Positions 25,801-35,746 of a stretch of 64,000 nucleotides of DNA are shown here, piece by piece. Position 1 is the stretch's first letter; the number at the start of each line of letters is the position of its first letter. The position numbers and the translations under genes were made by a program. The notes under the pieces were generated by a model that saw only the letters and a list, made by a program, of their open reading frames with translations, had not been told where the DNA came from and ran no database searches. The stretch is from Brachycybe producta (lineage: Eukaryota > Arthropoda > Diplopoda > Playtdesmida > Andrognathidae): NCBI GenBank assembly GCA_036925085.1, contig JAUPFP010000013.1:2605001-2669000 (forward strand), read 5' to 3'.

Positions 25801-28320
25801 GTTTGTTTTTTTGTAAACATTTCATCAACATTATATTGCAAAAATATTTTCTAAGTAAAATATGAACTGTAGACTATTAGATATTGAATTTTCGTTTTCT
25901 CTTAAATTAAATATTTTGAAACTTCAGAAGAAGAAAAAAAAAAACAGATTCTAGACACAAAAAAAAAAGAAGAGAAAAATCGAAATGGAGCATCATGAAG
26001 TAATCAATTACTTTCCTTAAGGCAATAATCATTTCATTTTTCGACATGATTCAGAACAATGAAAATGCTTTTTAAAAGCAAATTATGAAAAACAAAAATA
26101 TTTAAGATTCATTTAAAATTAGTAGAGTAAACGAAAAGTGCACAAGATGATTTTTCAAATAGAAAAATTGCTACTAACACCAAGATCTACACCGTCTGTA
26201 GCTTCGGGCGGATTCGCATCCAATCGCGTCTACTAGGTGAAAACATTTACCATGTAACATTTACCCTAATGTGTAACATTTACCCTAACATATCGTTGTT
26301 AAGGTGAAAAACTTCTAGGGGGGTTGGTTTAATAATTCCATACGCAGTCAGAAAAATGAGAACGCTTTGTTATGAAATAATTTCAAGATTCATTTGAAAC
26401 TAGAAGAGTAAATTAAATCAAAATGCGCCAAGAAGATTTTCACAATGAAAATACGGCTCGTAGGCCTATATTAAAATTTCTTTAATCTCTATTAGGTGAA
26501 AAAGATTTAGGTAATTTATCATTTAAATAAAAAGCAATTACAGCATTTGGTGTGAACATAATTTGTTTAGGTGAACTGACTTTTAGATGCACAACGCGCA
26601 GTGTACTGACACCCTGTAAAAATCAAAATATTATGGCAGTTTGAAAACAAAAAAAAGCCAAACATATTTTAATAGCTAATACTGTACCTCGTTTTCACAA
26701 AAAAAATTAACTGTTAACCACAGTTAATTTTCTAGTGGAAACAAATGTGGTTACTTTAACCATAGTTAAATTTCTGAAGTTAACTCAACTGCATTGACAC
26801 AATATGGTTAACCCACATTATTGAATGGTTAAATACATCACTTCCTGTGTTTAATCAAATTTAATCTACAAACAATATGGTAGAAAGTGAGAACACTCAA
26901 TTTTTGACTGAATGAAGCATGAAACTTTCACAAAATTCACAACAGTTAAATTGGAAGTGAAACGGGACAGGAAGTGATACAATCATTTGACCCTCAGATA
27001 AGACTTTTAAATTTAAAACACACAACAGAATCCCTTCTAGTTTGTTTGCAGTTAACTATAACCTTGGTTATATAATTACAGTTAATTTTTGCAGTGGAAA
27101 CGAAGTATAAACAGTCAACTAAAAATAAAAAAACAAAAATCTATTTTTTAAATAGCCTTACAAATTCATTTCCAAGAATATCTTCAAAAATGAAAGTAGG
27201 TCCTATACTATATGCTGTCATTTACTGTTCTGGTTTCAAATAAATCTTTGAACTAGGCTACTTTTAATAAAGGTATTTTTTCTGCACTTTTGATTGAACC
27301 ATTCTTGATCACTATGGAGAGCAGTTCTTGACGAAATTGACACATTTCGCTTTGTGTATAATCCACAATTCAATTATGGGTATCTGATGTACAATTCAGT
27401 TATGTATATCTACAATTTATTTGAAAATATCCATAATGAAATCGGGCATATCTATATTTGTATTGCAAATATAAATATTGGAATCATGGTTATTCATATA
27501 AGGGACATCTTGACATGAACGAACATCCATAATGGTTCGACCGCAAGTGCCAAAAAAAAAAACATCATAAGTTGCTTCATAAAAAAAAAACGTTCTTGGT
27601 TTTTCAGCACTATGTCCAAAAATAAAAAAATGAACCGATTTCCCTATAAAGCAAATGAAAAAAAAAATCCATTTGCTTATGGTAAGCCGTAAACCTCAGG
27701 GTTCCTGAGTGGTTTTTAAGCACGGATATCTATCTCCATGTAAAGAAATAAATGACTGTGCATAAATGATGTTACAGTTGTACCTACCAATATGTAACTA
27801 AATCATTCACATCTCAATCTTCGAGCATATTTTTTTATAGAAAAAAGACCTACTACTTTAAATATATCATTCAAGTAGGTGTAAACCAAGACAGAAAAAA
27901 AAAAGAAGCACCATTTTTTTCTTGTCCCCTAGTTTGATACTCACTTATGCTATTCGAAGTATTTGTCCAATTAACAGTGGCACAAGTCCTCCAGAGTCCT
28001 GACTGAAACGTCACCAAATAACACGTCTCTTCTGTAGAGTTTGACGTTGGTATTGGTTCAGTTGTACACATCCATCGGTCAGTTGTTATCGATACAATAA
28101 GAAGTATCAATGATATAAGACTAGCTAAAACTGTGAGCCGTGACAAACACCTCTGAAAACACGTGTGACGCCGACCACCGCCACCTCCACTGCCACCGCC
28201 GCCGCCTCCGCCGCCACCTTCATTCTTAAACGTTGGAGGCGATGAAATACCAAAACTTGGTCCACTACTAGCACTACCGCTTCTGTAGTTGCTGCTACTA
28301 CTACGGCGACTTTTCTCCAT
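6272..28320 (-). CDS. claudin/CACNG (TARP)-like four-transmembrane protein, 5' three exons
   Basis: Partial gene; coding exons 28320-27945, 12987-12886 and 6406-6272, joined by two phase-1 introns of 14,957 and 6,479 bp. The joined frame is open for 204 complete codons. Features in order: Ser-rich start, poly-Gly with one Ser (residues about 35-49), first membrane segment (about 61-79), Trp83 followed by SGLWRTC (107-113), a second extracellular Cys134, second membrane segment (about 168-186) and the start of the third (192 on). W...GLW..C...C is the signature of the PMP22/claudin/CACNG superfamily, and TARP subunits carry the same SGLWRTC form. Three N-glycosylation sequons lie in the first extracellular loop. 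The fourth membrane segment and C-terminal tail, expected in one more exon, are missing and probably lie left of the window. TARPs are auxiliary subunits of AMPA receptors or calcium channels in the plasma membrane; function here is inferred from family only, and a claudin-like junction protein is the alternative. Confidence 0.85.
7879..7949. repeat. (AT)n microsatellite
   Basis: About 70 bp of uninterrupted TA dinucleotides in intron 2 of the TARP-like gene. Confidence 0.95.
9712..9913. mobile_element. foldback repeat, GTAGCTCAATCACTTAA family
   Basis: The left arm (AACTAGAAGGATAGCTCAA, then TTGATATCTTTCAA) is complemented by the right arm (AAAGAAATCAACAT, then GCCCTTCTAGTTTC). The 3' flank carries AAAATCAGCTGTTCATAAA, which recurs beside copies at 19.07, 19.3, 40.75 and 58.5 kb. 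No coding capacity. Confidence 0.75.
10728..10906. repeat. (CT)n polypyrimidine tract
   Basis: About 180 bp of CTCTCT with scattered TTG and CC interruptions. It yields long Ser-Leu or Arg-Glu frames that are artefacts. A mirror-symmetric polypurine/polypyrimidine tract of this length could form triplex DNA. Confidence 0.95.
12228..12273. repeat. near-perfect palindrome
   Basis: Two 23-nt arms meeting with no spacer at GTGT/ACAC; 20 of 23 positions pair. In intron 2 of the TARP-like gene. Confidence 0.85.
12886..12987 (-). CDS. TARP-like gene, exon 2 (second part of extracellular loop)
   Basis: 102 bp with a strong acceptor (TATCTTTTTTTAG) and a strong donor (GTAAGTG). It is symmetric in phase 1, so it joins exon 1 and exon 3 in frame. 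It encodes VSHSLGKCAAIPLWLTA and a further 16 residues, supplying the second loop cysteine (GKC) expected after the GLW..C motif. CACNG genes have a small symmetric exon in the same place (about 84 nt from memory). Found by phase and splice logic rather than similarity, hence less certain than its neighbours. The 147-codon frame on the plus strand at 12639-13082 is its antisense shadow. Confidence 0.7.
13531..13575. repeat. perfect 19-bp inverted repeat containing octamer motifs
   Basis: Arms ATATTGTCTCATTTGCATA (13531-13549) and its exact complement (13557-13575) flank a 7-nt spacer, TGTACCG. Each arm contains ATTTGCAT, the POU/Oct octamer, so the site presents two octamers in opposite orientation 17 bp apart. 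It could also fold as a perfect hairpin. Confidence 0.9.
14020..14185 (-). other. GC-richer island with a short minus-strand frame of unknown nature
   Basis: Base composition rises above the surroundings. The minus strand has an open run of about 55 codons containing TDFLTVPRLRNHSPRHAHFL and ending at TAA near 14022. The family is not recognised and the frame does not join the TARP-like exons in phase. A degenerate tRNA-like promoter (GGTTTCGAAGTC) on the plus strand makes an old SINE an alternative. Confidence 0.3.
15616..16200. mobile_element. foldback element, CACTTTGTGG family
   Basis: The left end (TAAGAGCTACTTCACACAG, then AACACTTTGTG) is complemented by the right end (ATAAAGTGGTCCGTGTGGAG, then TCGGCCTAA). 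The interior repeats CACAAAGTG and GTCCGTGTGAAG motifs in both orientations. Related fragments lie near 44.84-44.91 kb and 58.16-58.2 kb. No coding capacity; the plus-strand frames here are artefacts. Confidence 0.7.
16925..16985. repeat. detached left end of the TTTCCACT...CTCATGAG element
   Basis: AAAGGTTTGTTTCCACTTTG followed by ACTCATGAG resembles the left end of the element at 17397 (AGGTACGTTTC...GACTCGTGAG), in direct orientation. The LINE fragment lies between the two. Confidence 0.5.
16988..17378 (+). mobile_element. LINE (non-LTR retrotransposon) 3' fragment
   Basis: Near 17018-17070 the plus strand reads PLWNALPDNIVYSSSVNIF, the WN-LP-xxVV-xS-SVNxFK motif that ends many LINE reverse-transcriptase ORFs. 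The frame breaks straight after it at an A-run, so it is decayed. About 280 bp of AT-rich 3' sequence follows and ends in GAGATGAATAAATAAATAAT, a typical (AAT)n-like LINE tail. The reverse-transcriptase core is missing, as in a 5'-truncated insertion. Family (Jockey, CR1 or RTE type) is not resolved. Confidence 0.75.
17397..17957. mobile_element. foldback element with TAA target duplication
   Basis: Ends AGGTACGTTTC and GAAACGTACCT are an exact inverted pair followed by matched CTCGTGAG/CTCATGCATCTGAG subterminal sequence. Both flanks are TAA (17394-17396 and 17958-17960), consistent with PIF/Harbinger-type 3-bp duplication. No transposase. A separate pogo-like fragment occupies about 17505-17622. 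Confidence 0.8.
17505..17622. mobile_element. pogo/Tc1-like repeat fragment
   Basis: Contains ACGTAATAGCCGAGTTGCTA and, after TTGTACCTGAGGTCACC, an AACAAAGTCTGACTGTAT end. The same order occurs at 35590-35715 (TATAGCCGAGTTGTTATG, CGAGGTCGCTATATAACC), so this is a dispersed family. AACCTCGGTTATAA-like ends recall pogo/Tigger elements. Confidence 0.55.
18805..19320. mobile_element. foldback repeat, GTAGCTCAATCACTTAA family, compound copy
   Basis: Starts GTTTTAGAAACTAGACGAGT then AGCTCAATCACTTAA; the complementary AATATCAACAT...AAGTGATTC arm lies near 18990-19010. The right arm with its AGAGTTCGAAAATTAGCTG flank is then repeated diverged at 19090-19320, as if a second copy sits end to end. Confidence 0.65.
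20300..20930. repeat. cluster of diverged AAACTAGAATAGAAAATAAA repeats
   Basis: Blocks near 20309, 20715 and 20890 share TTTGAAACTAGAAGAG and TTTCATGGCGATATCTTT cores in both orientations. Related pieces occur near 4.93, 10.09 and 26.39 kb. A second AT-rich foldback family, too diverged to bound. Confidence 0.5.
21010..21526. mobile_element. foldback element, GAATCACACATGC ends
   Basis: Ends AGGGATGAATCACACATGC and GCATGTGTGATTCTTCCCT pair at 18 of 19 positions and are flanked by TA. A third copy of the end (GAAGAATCACACACGC) lies internally at 21371. A relative with the same right end occurs at 45700-45960. Confidence 0.8.
21978..22016. repeat. palindrome, ATGGCTATACTGTATATACAG type
   Basis: ATGGCTATACTGTATA and TATACTGTATATAGCCAT form a near-perfect inverted pair with almost no spacer. 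Confidence 0.8.
24347..24604. mobile_element. foldback element built of GGTCACTNAGTGACC units
   Basis: Ends GGGACAGACAAATCGTAGG and CCTACGATTAGTCTGTCCC pair with one mismatch. Between them at least six palindromic units of the form GGTCACTNAGTGACC (24361-24590) are spaced about 30 bp, separated by ACTTTAGATAGC or GATTAGTCCTGGT spacers. A diverged copy is at 300-560. No target duplication and no coding capacity. Confidence 0.85.
24910..25160. mobile_element. foldback repeat, GTAGCTCAATCACTTAA family, degraded
   Basis: GAGAAACTAGAATGGTAGCT and TTGATATCTTTCAAAATAAA match the left arm of the family; the right arm is only partly preserved. Confidence 0.55.
26686..27107. mobile_element. foldback element, TACYTCGTTTYCAC ends
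   Basis: TACCTCGTTTTCAC at the left and GTGGAAACGAAGTA at the right are an inverted pair, followed inward by TTAACTGT/ACAGTTAA. Interior repeats of AACTGTGGTTAAC-type motifs occur in both orientations. No target duplication was identified. Confidence 0.75.
27280..27550. repeat. AATTCAATTATGG(A)TAT minisatellite element, copy 1
   Basis: Degenerate tandem units of about 20 bp (TATCCACAATTCAATTATGA-like). They are flanked by GAACCATTCTTGATCACTATG on one side and CCATAATGGTTCGACC on the other. The same arrangement recurs at 51840-52035. Confidence 0.7.
27945..28320 (-). CDS. TARP-like gene, exon 1 (start codon to end of GLW motif)
   Basis: 376 bp from ATG (28320) to a GTGAGT donor. The chosen start gives MEKSRRSSSSNYR; an in-frame ATG 111 bp upstream would add a Phe/Val-rich leader from AT-rich DNA and is less likely. 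The exon encodes the glycine tract, the first membrane segment (LTVLASLISLILLIVSITT), Trp83, SGLWRTC and sequons NST, NWT and NTS. The glycine run uses mixed GGN codons (GGC, GGA, GGT), so it is probably a selected linker rather than a simple triplet slip. Confidence 0.9.
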
Positions 28321-28749
28321 GTTCACCGTCAACAAAAATAAGAAACACACAAAAAACTCTAGTCGAAAACACAAACTTCGAACACTCCCAAAAAAAAAAA
28401 AAATAATAACAACAACAAAAAAGAAATCCACAAATTTGAACTTTCAATATCAAATAAATGTTATATACCTATTTAGATCCGATTCTACTCCAGTAAATAA
28501 AAATGTGCATTGATCTAATTCCAAGTTCTTATTACACATAATTTACTAGAAGAAAAAAAAAAACGGGGGAAAAAAACAGAAAAATCAAACTTTTGCAAAC
28601 AACAAAAAAATCATCACAAAAAATCACAAAAAAATCATCATGAATAAAAATAATTAACAAAAACTTCTAACTCGCAAAAAAAAATATCCACAGGAGTTCT
28701 TATTGAAATCGAATAGACACTTAATAAGGCATCCTGCTTGAAGGTGAAG

Positions 28750-28791
28750 TTGATGATGATGATGACGACGATGATGATGATGATAATAGAT
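28750..28791. repeat. (GAT)n microsatellite
   Basis: GATGATGATGACGACGAT-type triplet run upstream of the TARP-like start codon. Confidence 0.9.
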
Positions 28792-29847
28792 CCTATATAG
28801 CTTATCAAACAAACAAAAAAACTAGAAGGTAATCTTCATCATAATTATCTTCATAGAAAGAAAAGATCTGGTTGTTTCCATCATTAGTTTTTCTTCTTCA
28901 TATAAAGAGTAAAAACTGCATCTTTTTCGTTCTCTCTCTCTCTCCTCATGATCCTAGTTGGTGGCCGCAAGCAAACAAGACTAAAAACTGACTTCCAGCT
29001 ACTTGACTATGATATTCTTCTTACATAGACTTCTTCTGTTATCTCTCTCTCTCTCTTTCTCTCCCTCTGTGTGTGTGTGTGTTTTTCTATCTGACAAGTC
29101 TATAGGGCCCCAGATATAAAACCAATGTGGTTGGATATCATATGAGGATCGGAGGTGCCCAGAAAAAATGAGCTAAAGGGCACCAAAGAGAAAAAAAAAA
29201 ACAGTATATATCTCACTATTTTTGTTCAAGAGGTCAAATCACACAAATACACCACAAACCACATTAAATTCATTGTTGCAGAATTATATCGCTAAAAATT
29301 CCAAAAAAAAAACAACATCAGGAGGAGGAGAAAAATAAATAAATAAATATATACAGTACATAGCATTCACATAAGAATACTTTGACATGAATACCTTTTA
29401 GCCACTTTGTTTCAACCCGGGCTTAAAGGCCATGACGTATAAGATCTACTTTGTATAAAAGCATACATCAGTTAGCTGTAGAAAACGCTATTTTAAGTAA
29501 ACTATAAACGCACATTTTTCGATTGAAATGCTACTGCAGCTGTTTATATATATGAATGCTAAGAAGCACATTTTCAGGCGGGGTTTTAGCTCTAACTCAT
29601 ACTCTTAAAAAGATAACTTGTGCTCAATAGCGCTATTCAGTAGCTTTTTTTGGGAGGGGGGCTGGGGGATATATATATTTTCAAAGCAAAAAGAAAGAAA
29701 TGTAACGATTTTTATACAACCACTCTGCAAAGACCATATAACAAGTACATAGACCATATACAGCATATACAATAGTTGTATATATGAAGTAAAATGTATT
29801 GGTTTAAACATAACGTAACACACAACTAGAACTATGTATCATGTGTT

Positions 29848-29853
<6 letters not shown>

Positions 29854-29889
<36 letters not shown>
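29854..29889. repeat. (AT)n microsatellite
   Basis: Pure TA tract of about 36 bp. Confidence 0.9.
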
Positions 29890-29892
<3 letters not shown>

Positions 29893-30294
29893 TACTATGA
29901 AAACACACATGCGTGTATTTCAATAGCTTAATATTAAAGATTATTATAGCAACCCCCACAAAAAATATGAAAGTATTTCTGTCAATCTAATGCATTGAAG
30001 TTTCAATGAAGATTATGTGATCCATATTATATAAAAATCCTCTTCTTTGCTTCCTTCAGGGTTTGAAATTTATAATAATAACTTGTGGTTGTTTCTATAA
30101 AATTACAATTTTTTTTTGCTTTCTAGTTTTTGATACAAACAACATTCTGATGCTAGAGAATTATATTTGAATAAAGAATCAATGAAAATTGATTAAGATA
30201 AGTGACGTTATATTTCCAATTTGTATAATTCACAATTAAATAAACATATTTGTATTATTATTAAATATATATGAATAAAACAAAAATTAAATTT

Positions 30295-30610
30295 AAACTA
30301 GTCCTCGGATATAATGACAACTGATTATAAATAATGTTATTTTTCCTCAATTATAATGTCACTCTACCTCGGTTATAACGAGAAAATTTCTATGAATTCT
30401 AATATTTTCTTTTTTGAAAAGCAAGATTAAAACTAAAGAAGTTCTTTGAGAAGAATTGCACCAAAATTAAACGTCCACGGAAACCGGACGTGTATAAAAT
30501 AATATTAAAAAATATGTATTTTTTTTACTAACAATAACCTGCATTTAAATGACGAAAATCGATAACCTCGGATACAACGTCACTCGGACACTTATTATTT
30601 AAACAGCTGT
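30295..30610. mobile_element. pogo/Tc1-like repeat fragment
   Basis: Contains CTCTACCTCGGTTATAACGA, CCTCGGATATAATGAC and CCTCGGATACAACGTCAC. The AACGTCCACGGAAACCGG core near 30470 is inverted at 35400 as CCGCCGGTTTCCGTAGACGTT. The two blocks are therefore members of one family in opposite orientation. Confidence 0.55.
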
Positions 30611-30654
30611 TCAAATTTTACTAACTCAAAATTTACATGTCACAATTACGTAAG

Positions 30655-30830
30655 CCTTTCGAAGGCCCTTCAATTTTGTGAGGTTCCCGAGGGCTTCACA
30701 CTTTCGAGAGGCTTCCCAGTTTCCGAGACCTTCCAGTTTAGAGTGGCTTTTGGGGACCTCGTAGTTTCGCGAACATCCTAGGTAGCATTTTTCACAATTT
30801 CGAGAGGCTCCTGTCCATTTTTTTAAACGT
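30655..30830. repeat. TTTCGAGAGGCTTCC minisatellite
   Basis: About seven degenerate units of 20-25 bp with the core (T)TTCGAGAGGCTTCCCAG. GC-richer than its surroundings. Confidence 0.7.
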
Positions 30831-31984
30831 ATATTTATTATGTCGTTAATAACTGGCTTAAATTACCAAAGTGTAGGTGATTTACTTTTCAAAATACATA
30901 TTCTTAAACAAAACGCATAAAAGTGAATGTTAGGCTTATCAGTGCAGGTGGCAGTTGCCACCTTGTCGTCCGAGCCAGTACGTGCCTGATCGGATGGAAA
31001 ATTTCTGATAATTTATAGTTTTATATACATAGTAGAATTATAAAATTATTACTTTTTAGTACTATTCTGCTATAATCTACTAAATTCAAGAGTCGTCTAA
31101 TTAAAAAAAACTTATTAATTGTTAAAAGTTCAATAATCCATAATATCCTGATTTCAAATGATATCAGACATATATCATAGATCTTATGTGCATAGAAAGA
31201 ATATAAAAATCACAAATAGAAAAATAAGTTTTATCTAGGTTTAGTTCTTAGTTAAGCCATCCTTTTCTGCTTCTCCCCCCAACCATTTCTTCATTTAGTT
31301 TTTGAAAATTTGTGGTCTTCATCTAAAATCCCAATAACTATTTCATATATAAAGTATTAGTTCTCGAAGGATTAGAAAAAAAAAGTGTGCCAAATAAGAG
31401 CTCAAATAGAAGCACAATAAGCTCTAATATTTCTAAGCCTGGTTGGCTGGCTGGCTGGCTCACTTGTTCTCCAAAGAGTGTAAGGAAAAAAAAAGTTGCA
31501 TTTGCAATTTACAGAGTTTATATACTATGTAGCTATAATATTCGTGTTCATGCATATTTAATAAACAAAACAACGTTAGATAATTATCTTTTCGAAAATG
31601 CATTTTCTTAGATAATCACGAGTTTCTATGCCAAAAGAAAAACATTTTTATAAGCTTATAATAATAAAAAAAAAATTGGCCATCTGTTATAAGACATATG
31701 ACCAACCAAAAAAAACCCCTATTTTTTCATAGCCGCCTAAAGTTGTTTTTGAGGTAAGTCTTAAATAGGTTTAAGAGTCAGTCCCTTATATTATTTTCAT
31801 CATTGGGCCCTGCAGAAAAAAAATGGCCACATATATTAAAGCACATATAGACTGAGACATCTAAATATATCATAAAATAACTCTTTTATTTGTTTATCGA
31901 TCAAGTCATAAGTATGTAATCTATACAGAGTGAAACATAATTTCTACACAACTAATGGTTTCAAAGTCCATACAATTTTAAAGT

Positions 31985-32105
31985 GAAAAAAGCCCACCAA
32001 GCTCATAAAGCATATAAAGCCCATGAGGTCCACCATGTCTGTGAGACCCGTACAGCCCACCAGAATCATGATGACCACCAGGCCCACAATGCCCACTGGC
32101 TTTTT
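31985..32105. mobile_element. GGGC-core MITE, degenerate copy without ends
   Basis: AAGCCCATGAGGTCCACCA, CAGCCCACCAGAATCATG and CACCAGGCCCACAATGCCC match the core of the 3634 and 43996 elements, but the TAGAGACCTACAT ends are absent. Confidence 0.65.
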
Positions 32106-34079
32106 TTGAAAAATAAAATGGCTAGCCCACTGGCTTTTTTTTTAAATCAACAAGTGATATTAGCAAATATTTTCTAATAAATTTCTTAGATAATTTAGAT
32201 TTTATAATTCGCCAAAAATTACATGTGTTTTTTTCCTGAAATAATTTTTTCGCCGCACCAAATATGCCTTTTTTATGTTTTAGAATATTATACATTTTTA
32301 TTATTCATATCAGGTTTAAAGACCTTTATTCTCTTTTTCAATGAAATAAAAATTTGGAATTATTTACTAGTAAATATTGAAACATAATAATAATAATGTA
32401 CATGTATATCTGCAATGGCTGAGACCAGACATGATGCGAATTCGTTTCGCGCGGTTATTCTAGTACCGTAATTCAGAGTGCAATAAGTATTAAAATATAC
32501 TGTCCTTCTACTAATAAAATTGCATAACCTATTTATGATTCCTATTTTTAAAATTCGTTTGAAAAATAGCCTACATGCAAATTGCCATAGACCGATTCAA
32601 AAACGAACAAAATTGGATTACTAAAAATGATTCCTTTCACTAAAAAATATCCAATAAACATTTAAAAACAAATTGAGTGCGTGTTTTAAGACATGATAGA
32701 TCTACTGATAGAATTATACCACTCCAGTGCAACTCGTATGATTATAATTTTATACAGAACCGTAGCTAGAGCAAGGCGAATGGAGGTAACCAGCCTTGAG
32801 CGCAAAGTTCAGTTGCTCAGAAATAAAAAGCGTAAAATCACAAGTATGATAATACTAAAGGGGCGCCAGTTTTAATCTTGCCTCAGGCGCACACAAAAAC
32901 TGCAATTTTTTTTTAAGTATAAGTCCATGGCGTTCCAGATAATCTTTTAAAAATTAGTTATAAAGTGTAAAAGAATTAAAACTACTAAAAAAAAATTGTT
33001 TGCATCAAATTTTTTAAAATTATTCTAAAAAAGAAACACAAATGTGATGTTATAAACGTGAGTGAATTTTAATTTAATTTATACATTATGCTATCATTTT
33101 TTTTCTTTTATTTTTACGAAATATTATGACAGATAAAATTACATTTTTTTCTGGTTACTACCAAAAATAACTTCTGGCACAGTTTGCATTTTGCAAGCCC
33201 TCTCTGTAAATGATTGTACATGTGTAGGAACAGCAGCAAGCTTACCGATTAAGATATGTTTCTTATTTATTTTTTTTTGGGGGGGAGGGGAAGAGGTAAT
33301 ATTGAGGCCGACTATATCAAATATACGCATGCGTAGTTTTTTTTTCCATATAGGCATGAGAAAAGAAACAAAAAAACTTCCATGTTTCTGAAAGAATGCA
33401 GTAGTAGATAATATAAGTACATCTTTTATGTACAACCAGGGAAAACGTTTGCATTCTATCTCTTTCATATTATTCTGCTCTTTCTTTTCTTATGTTTTGC
33501 TTCTTATTCTTCTTCTTCTGCTTCTTTTTCTTCATGTGTTTCTCTCTATCTTTACTTGAGTTTTAGAAGAAATGCAAAAAACAAATACCTGACCAAAAAA
33601 AAACACTACATCTTGCAAAAACAACAAAATTACATTTCATAAAAGTTGCCATTTCGTCCAGTCTGGATCTTACTCCTCTCTCCATAAACACAAAAACAAA
33701 AAAAAAAAATGCAACTTAATTTCGAAAATTGCCTGCAGATTTATTTATTTTCTTTCTATTTGCTAGCATTCTTATTCTTGAAAGAATTTTTTCAGTTTTA
33801 GATGCAAAATCGAAGAAAGAAACTTGATACTTGAAGTCCAACTTAGAACTTCTCAATAGAGTTTCAATAGTACTTAAAAAAAATTAGGGGTTTTCTATGA
33901 TGTAATACTTGCATCGCCCTTTGAAGAAACTTGTGACTTCAAAGGGACTGACTAAAAAAATTTAGCATTTGTGCCATTGTTATCGAATCTTGAAAACATT
34001 TATTATCCCTTTTTTATCAGACAAAATAACACAATTCTTAATTTCTCGATATCACAATCTGACATCACAAGCTTCATTT

Positions 34080-34215
34080 AAGAACGAGGTAAGTATAACC
34101 CTGTTCAAAAGGGTTCAAAAGTCAAGTTGCATTCTCGAATCTGGACCAAATAAAAAAAAAAATACTGCAAAGTATGTATGCACGGTTCGTGTATCATCAA
34201 GGGGCAAAAAGTAAT
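34080..34215. repeat. dispersed repeat, member 1 (TATGTATG...ATCAAGG family)
   Basis: GGGTTCAAAAGTCAAGTTGC, GTATGTATGCACGGTTCGTG and ATCATCAAGGGGCAAAAAGT match the order seen at 37715-37850. A further piece in inverse orientation lies near 9470-9530. Confidence 0.55.
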
Positions 34216-35574
34216 TTAAAGCACTAAAGAGCTTAGAAACATTTTTGTTAAAAAATTTAACACTTTAAATGTCACTCGAATTTTAAATCTAAGAAACCTA
34301 ATTTAAAATAAGCCATTTCTATCTCATTATAAAATGTGTTTCTAGCTTTCAATATATATATTTTCTTTTCTTTCTTTTTTATATACGCTGAGTGCCTTAT
34401 TTTTTAAAGTTCCCTTGATGCATTTTTCCCCTTCTTTTTTTTAGTACCCCTTATTCTTTTTCCAGTACTTTGTAAGTGATATTTTGCTTAAAGGAGACAG
34501 AACCATTGATAAAAAGGCGATTCCTATTATTATATACCACAATAGTACTTTGAAGAGAATTTAAAACAGGCATAAAGAGCGAAAAGGGTGGGCATCCATG
34601 TATATTTAAATTTTCATGCAAATTGTTTAATATAGTCTCCAATGGCGACAATTATAATACATACAAACTCTAACAAATTAAATTGCTGCAAAATGAAAAC
34701 ATACTATTCGTTAACATAATATGACTGGTTGAGTCATTTAAATGAGCAACATCACTTTTGTTTCAATCACATATATAATGCTTGTCCCTTTTTCTTTGAA
34801 ATTGCTCAATTGGTTTTTACTGCAGTACGGCATATGTATGAAAAGAACTCCTTATTCTGAATTTGAATAATTACTTTGCAAGCAGTCCAAAAGGCCTATG
34901 ACAGAGAGACAATGTTGTAAAAAAACAACATAAGCAATGACATTGTCAAAGAAACAAAGTAAATAATAAAATACCCATTTACCCATGCTTACATATACAA
35001 CCCAATTGAAATGTAGCATGGCTATGTCTTGTTTGAATTCCATTCTAATGACCCCCCCCCCCACAAGATGTATTTTTTCCCATGCACAAAATCATCTGAA
35101 AGCAAATTCCACTGTCGAACAACCTGTGGTTACAAATTGCCAATAATACGATTAATACATTTTAATAACTCGACCAGCAACCTTGAGTTGACAAATAGTA
35201 CATAGTTATATCATGAGACTTAGTTAATAAATTATTACATTATTTTTAAAACAAAAATTTATATATACAGCCAAAGTATTTTAGCATCATTCAAGGGACC
35301 GAATATTTTGTGACTTTGTATCGTACGTTACCTATTTTCAGCATTTAAAATACAGATTATTAGTAAATATATTATATTTTATAGTCAATTTTATTTTCTA
35401 CACGTCCGCCGGTTTCCGTAGACGTTTAATTTTGTCACAATTCTTCTCAAAGGAGTCCTTTAGTTTTAATATTGCCTTTCAAATTGTATGAACTATTAAG
35501 TTTGGTAACTGAAATTCACGACTAACGTCACATTTTTTCTTGCTATTTCTACAAAAACATTAAAATTCATAGGA

Positions 35575-35715
35575 ATTTTTTCGTTATAGCCGAGGTTGAG
35601 TGACGTTATAACCTAGAGAAAAAAATGACATAAAAATCCTTTTCAATTGGTGTCATTTTGACATTATAGCCGAGTTGTTATGTTCGAGGTCGCTATATAA
35701 CCAAGTTTGAACTAT
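35575..35715. mobile_element. pogo/Tc1-like repeat fragment
   Basis: TCGTTATAGCCGAGGTTGAG, GACGTTATAACC and CATTATAGCCGAGTTGTTAT; same family as 17505-17622 and 30295-30610. Confidence 0.55.
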
Positions 35716-35746
35716 ACATGTATGTACATGATACTATATGTTACGG

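Larger units (their letters stand above)
12988..27944 (-). other. intron 1 of the TARP-like gene
   Basis: 15 kb of repeats with no recognised host exon. It holds a 19-bp-arm palindrome, foldback elements, a LINE 3' fragment, a pogo-like fragment and several short AT repeats, each listed separately. Long first introns that host repeats are usual for animal CACNG genes. Confidence 0.6.

Noticed and set aside
26190-26240. GC-richer piece (GGGCGGATTCGCATCCAATC) considered as TARP-like exon 2
   Set aside because: The phase does not fit exons 1 and 3 with any available donor, and it lacks the family cysteine spacing; the 12886-12987 segment fits better.
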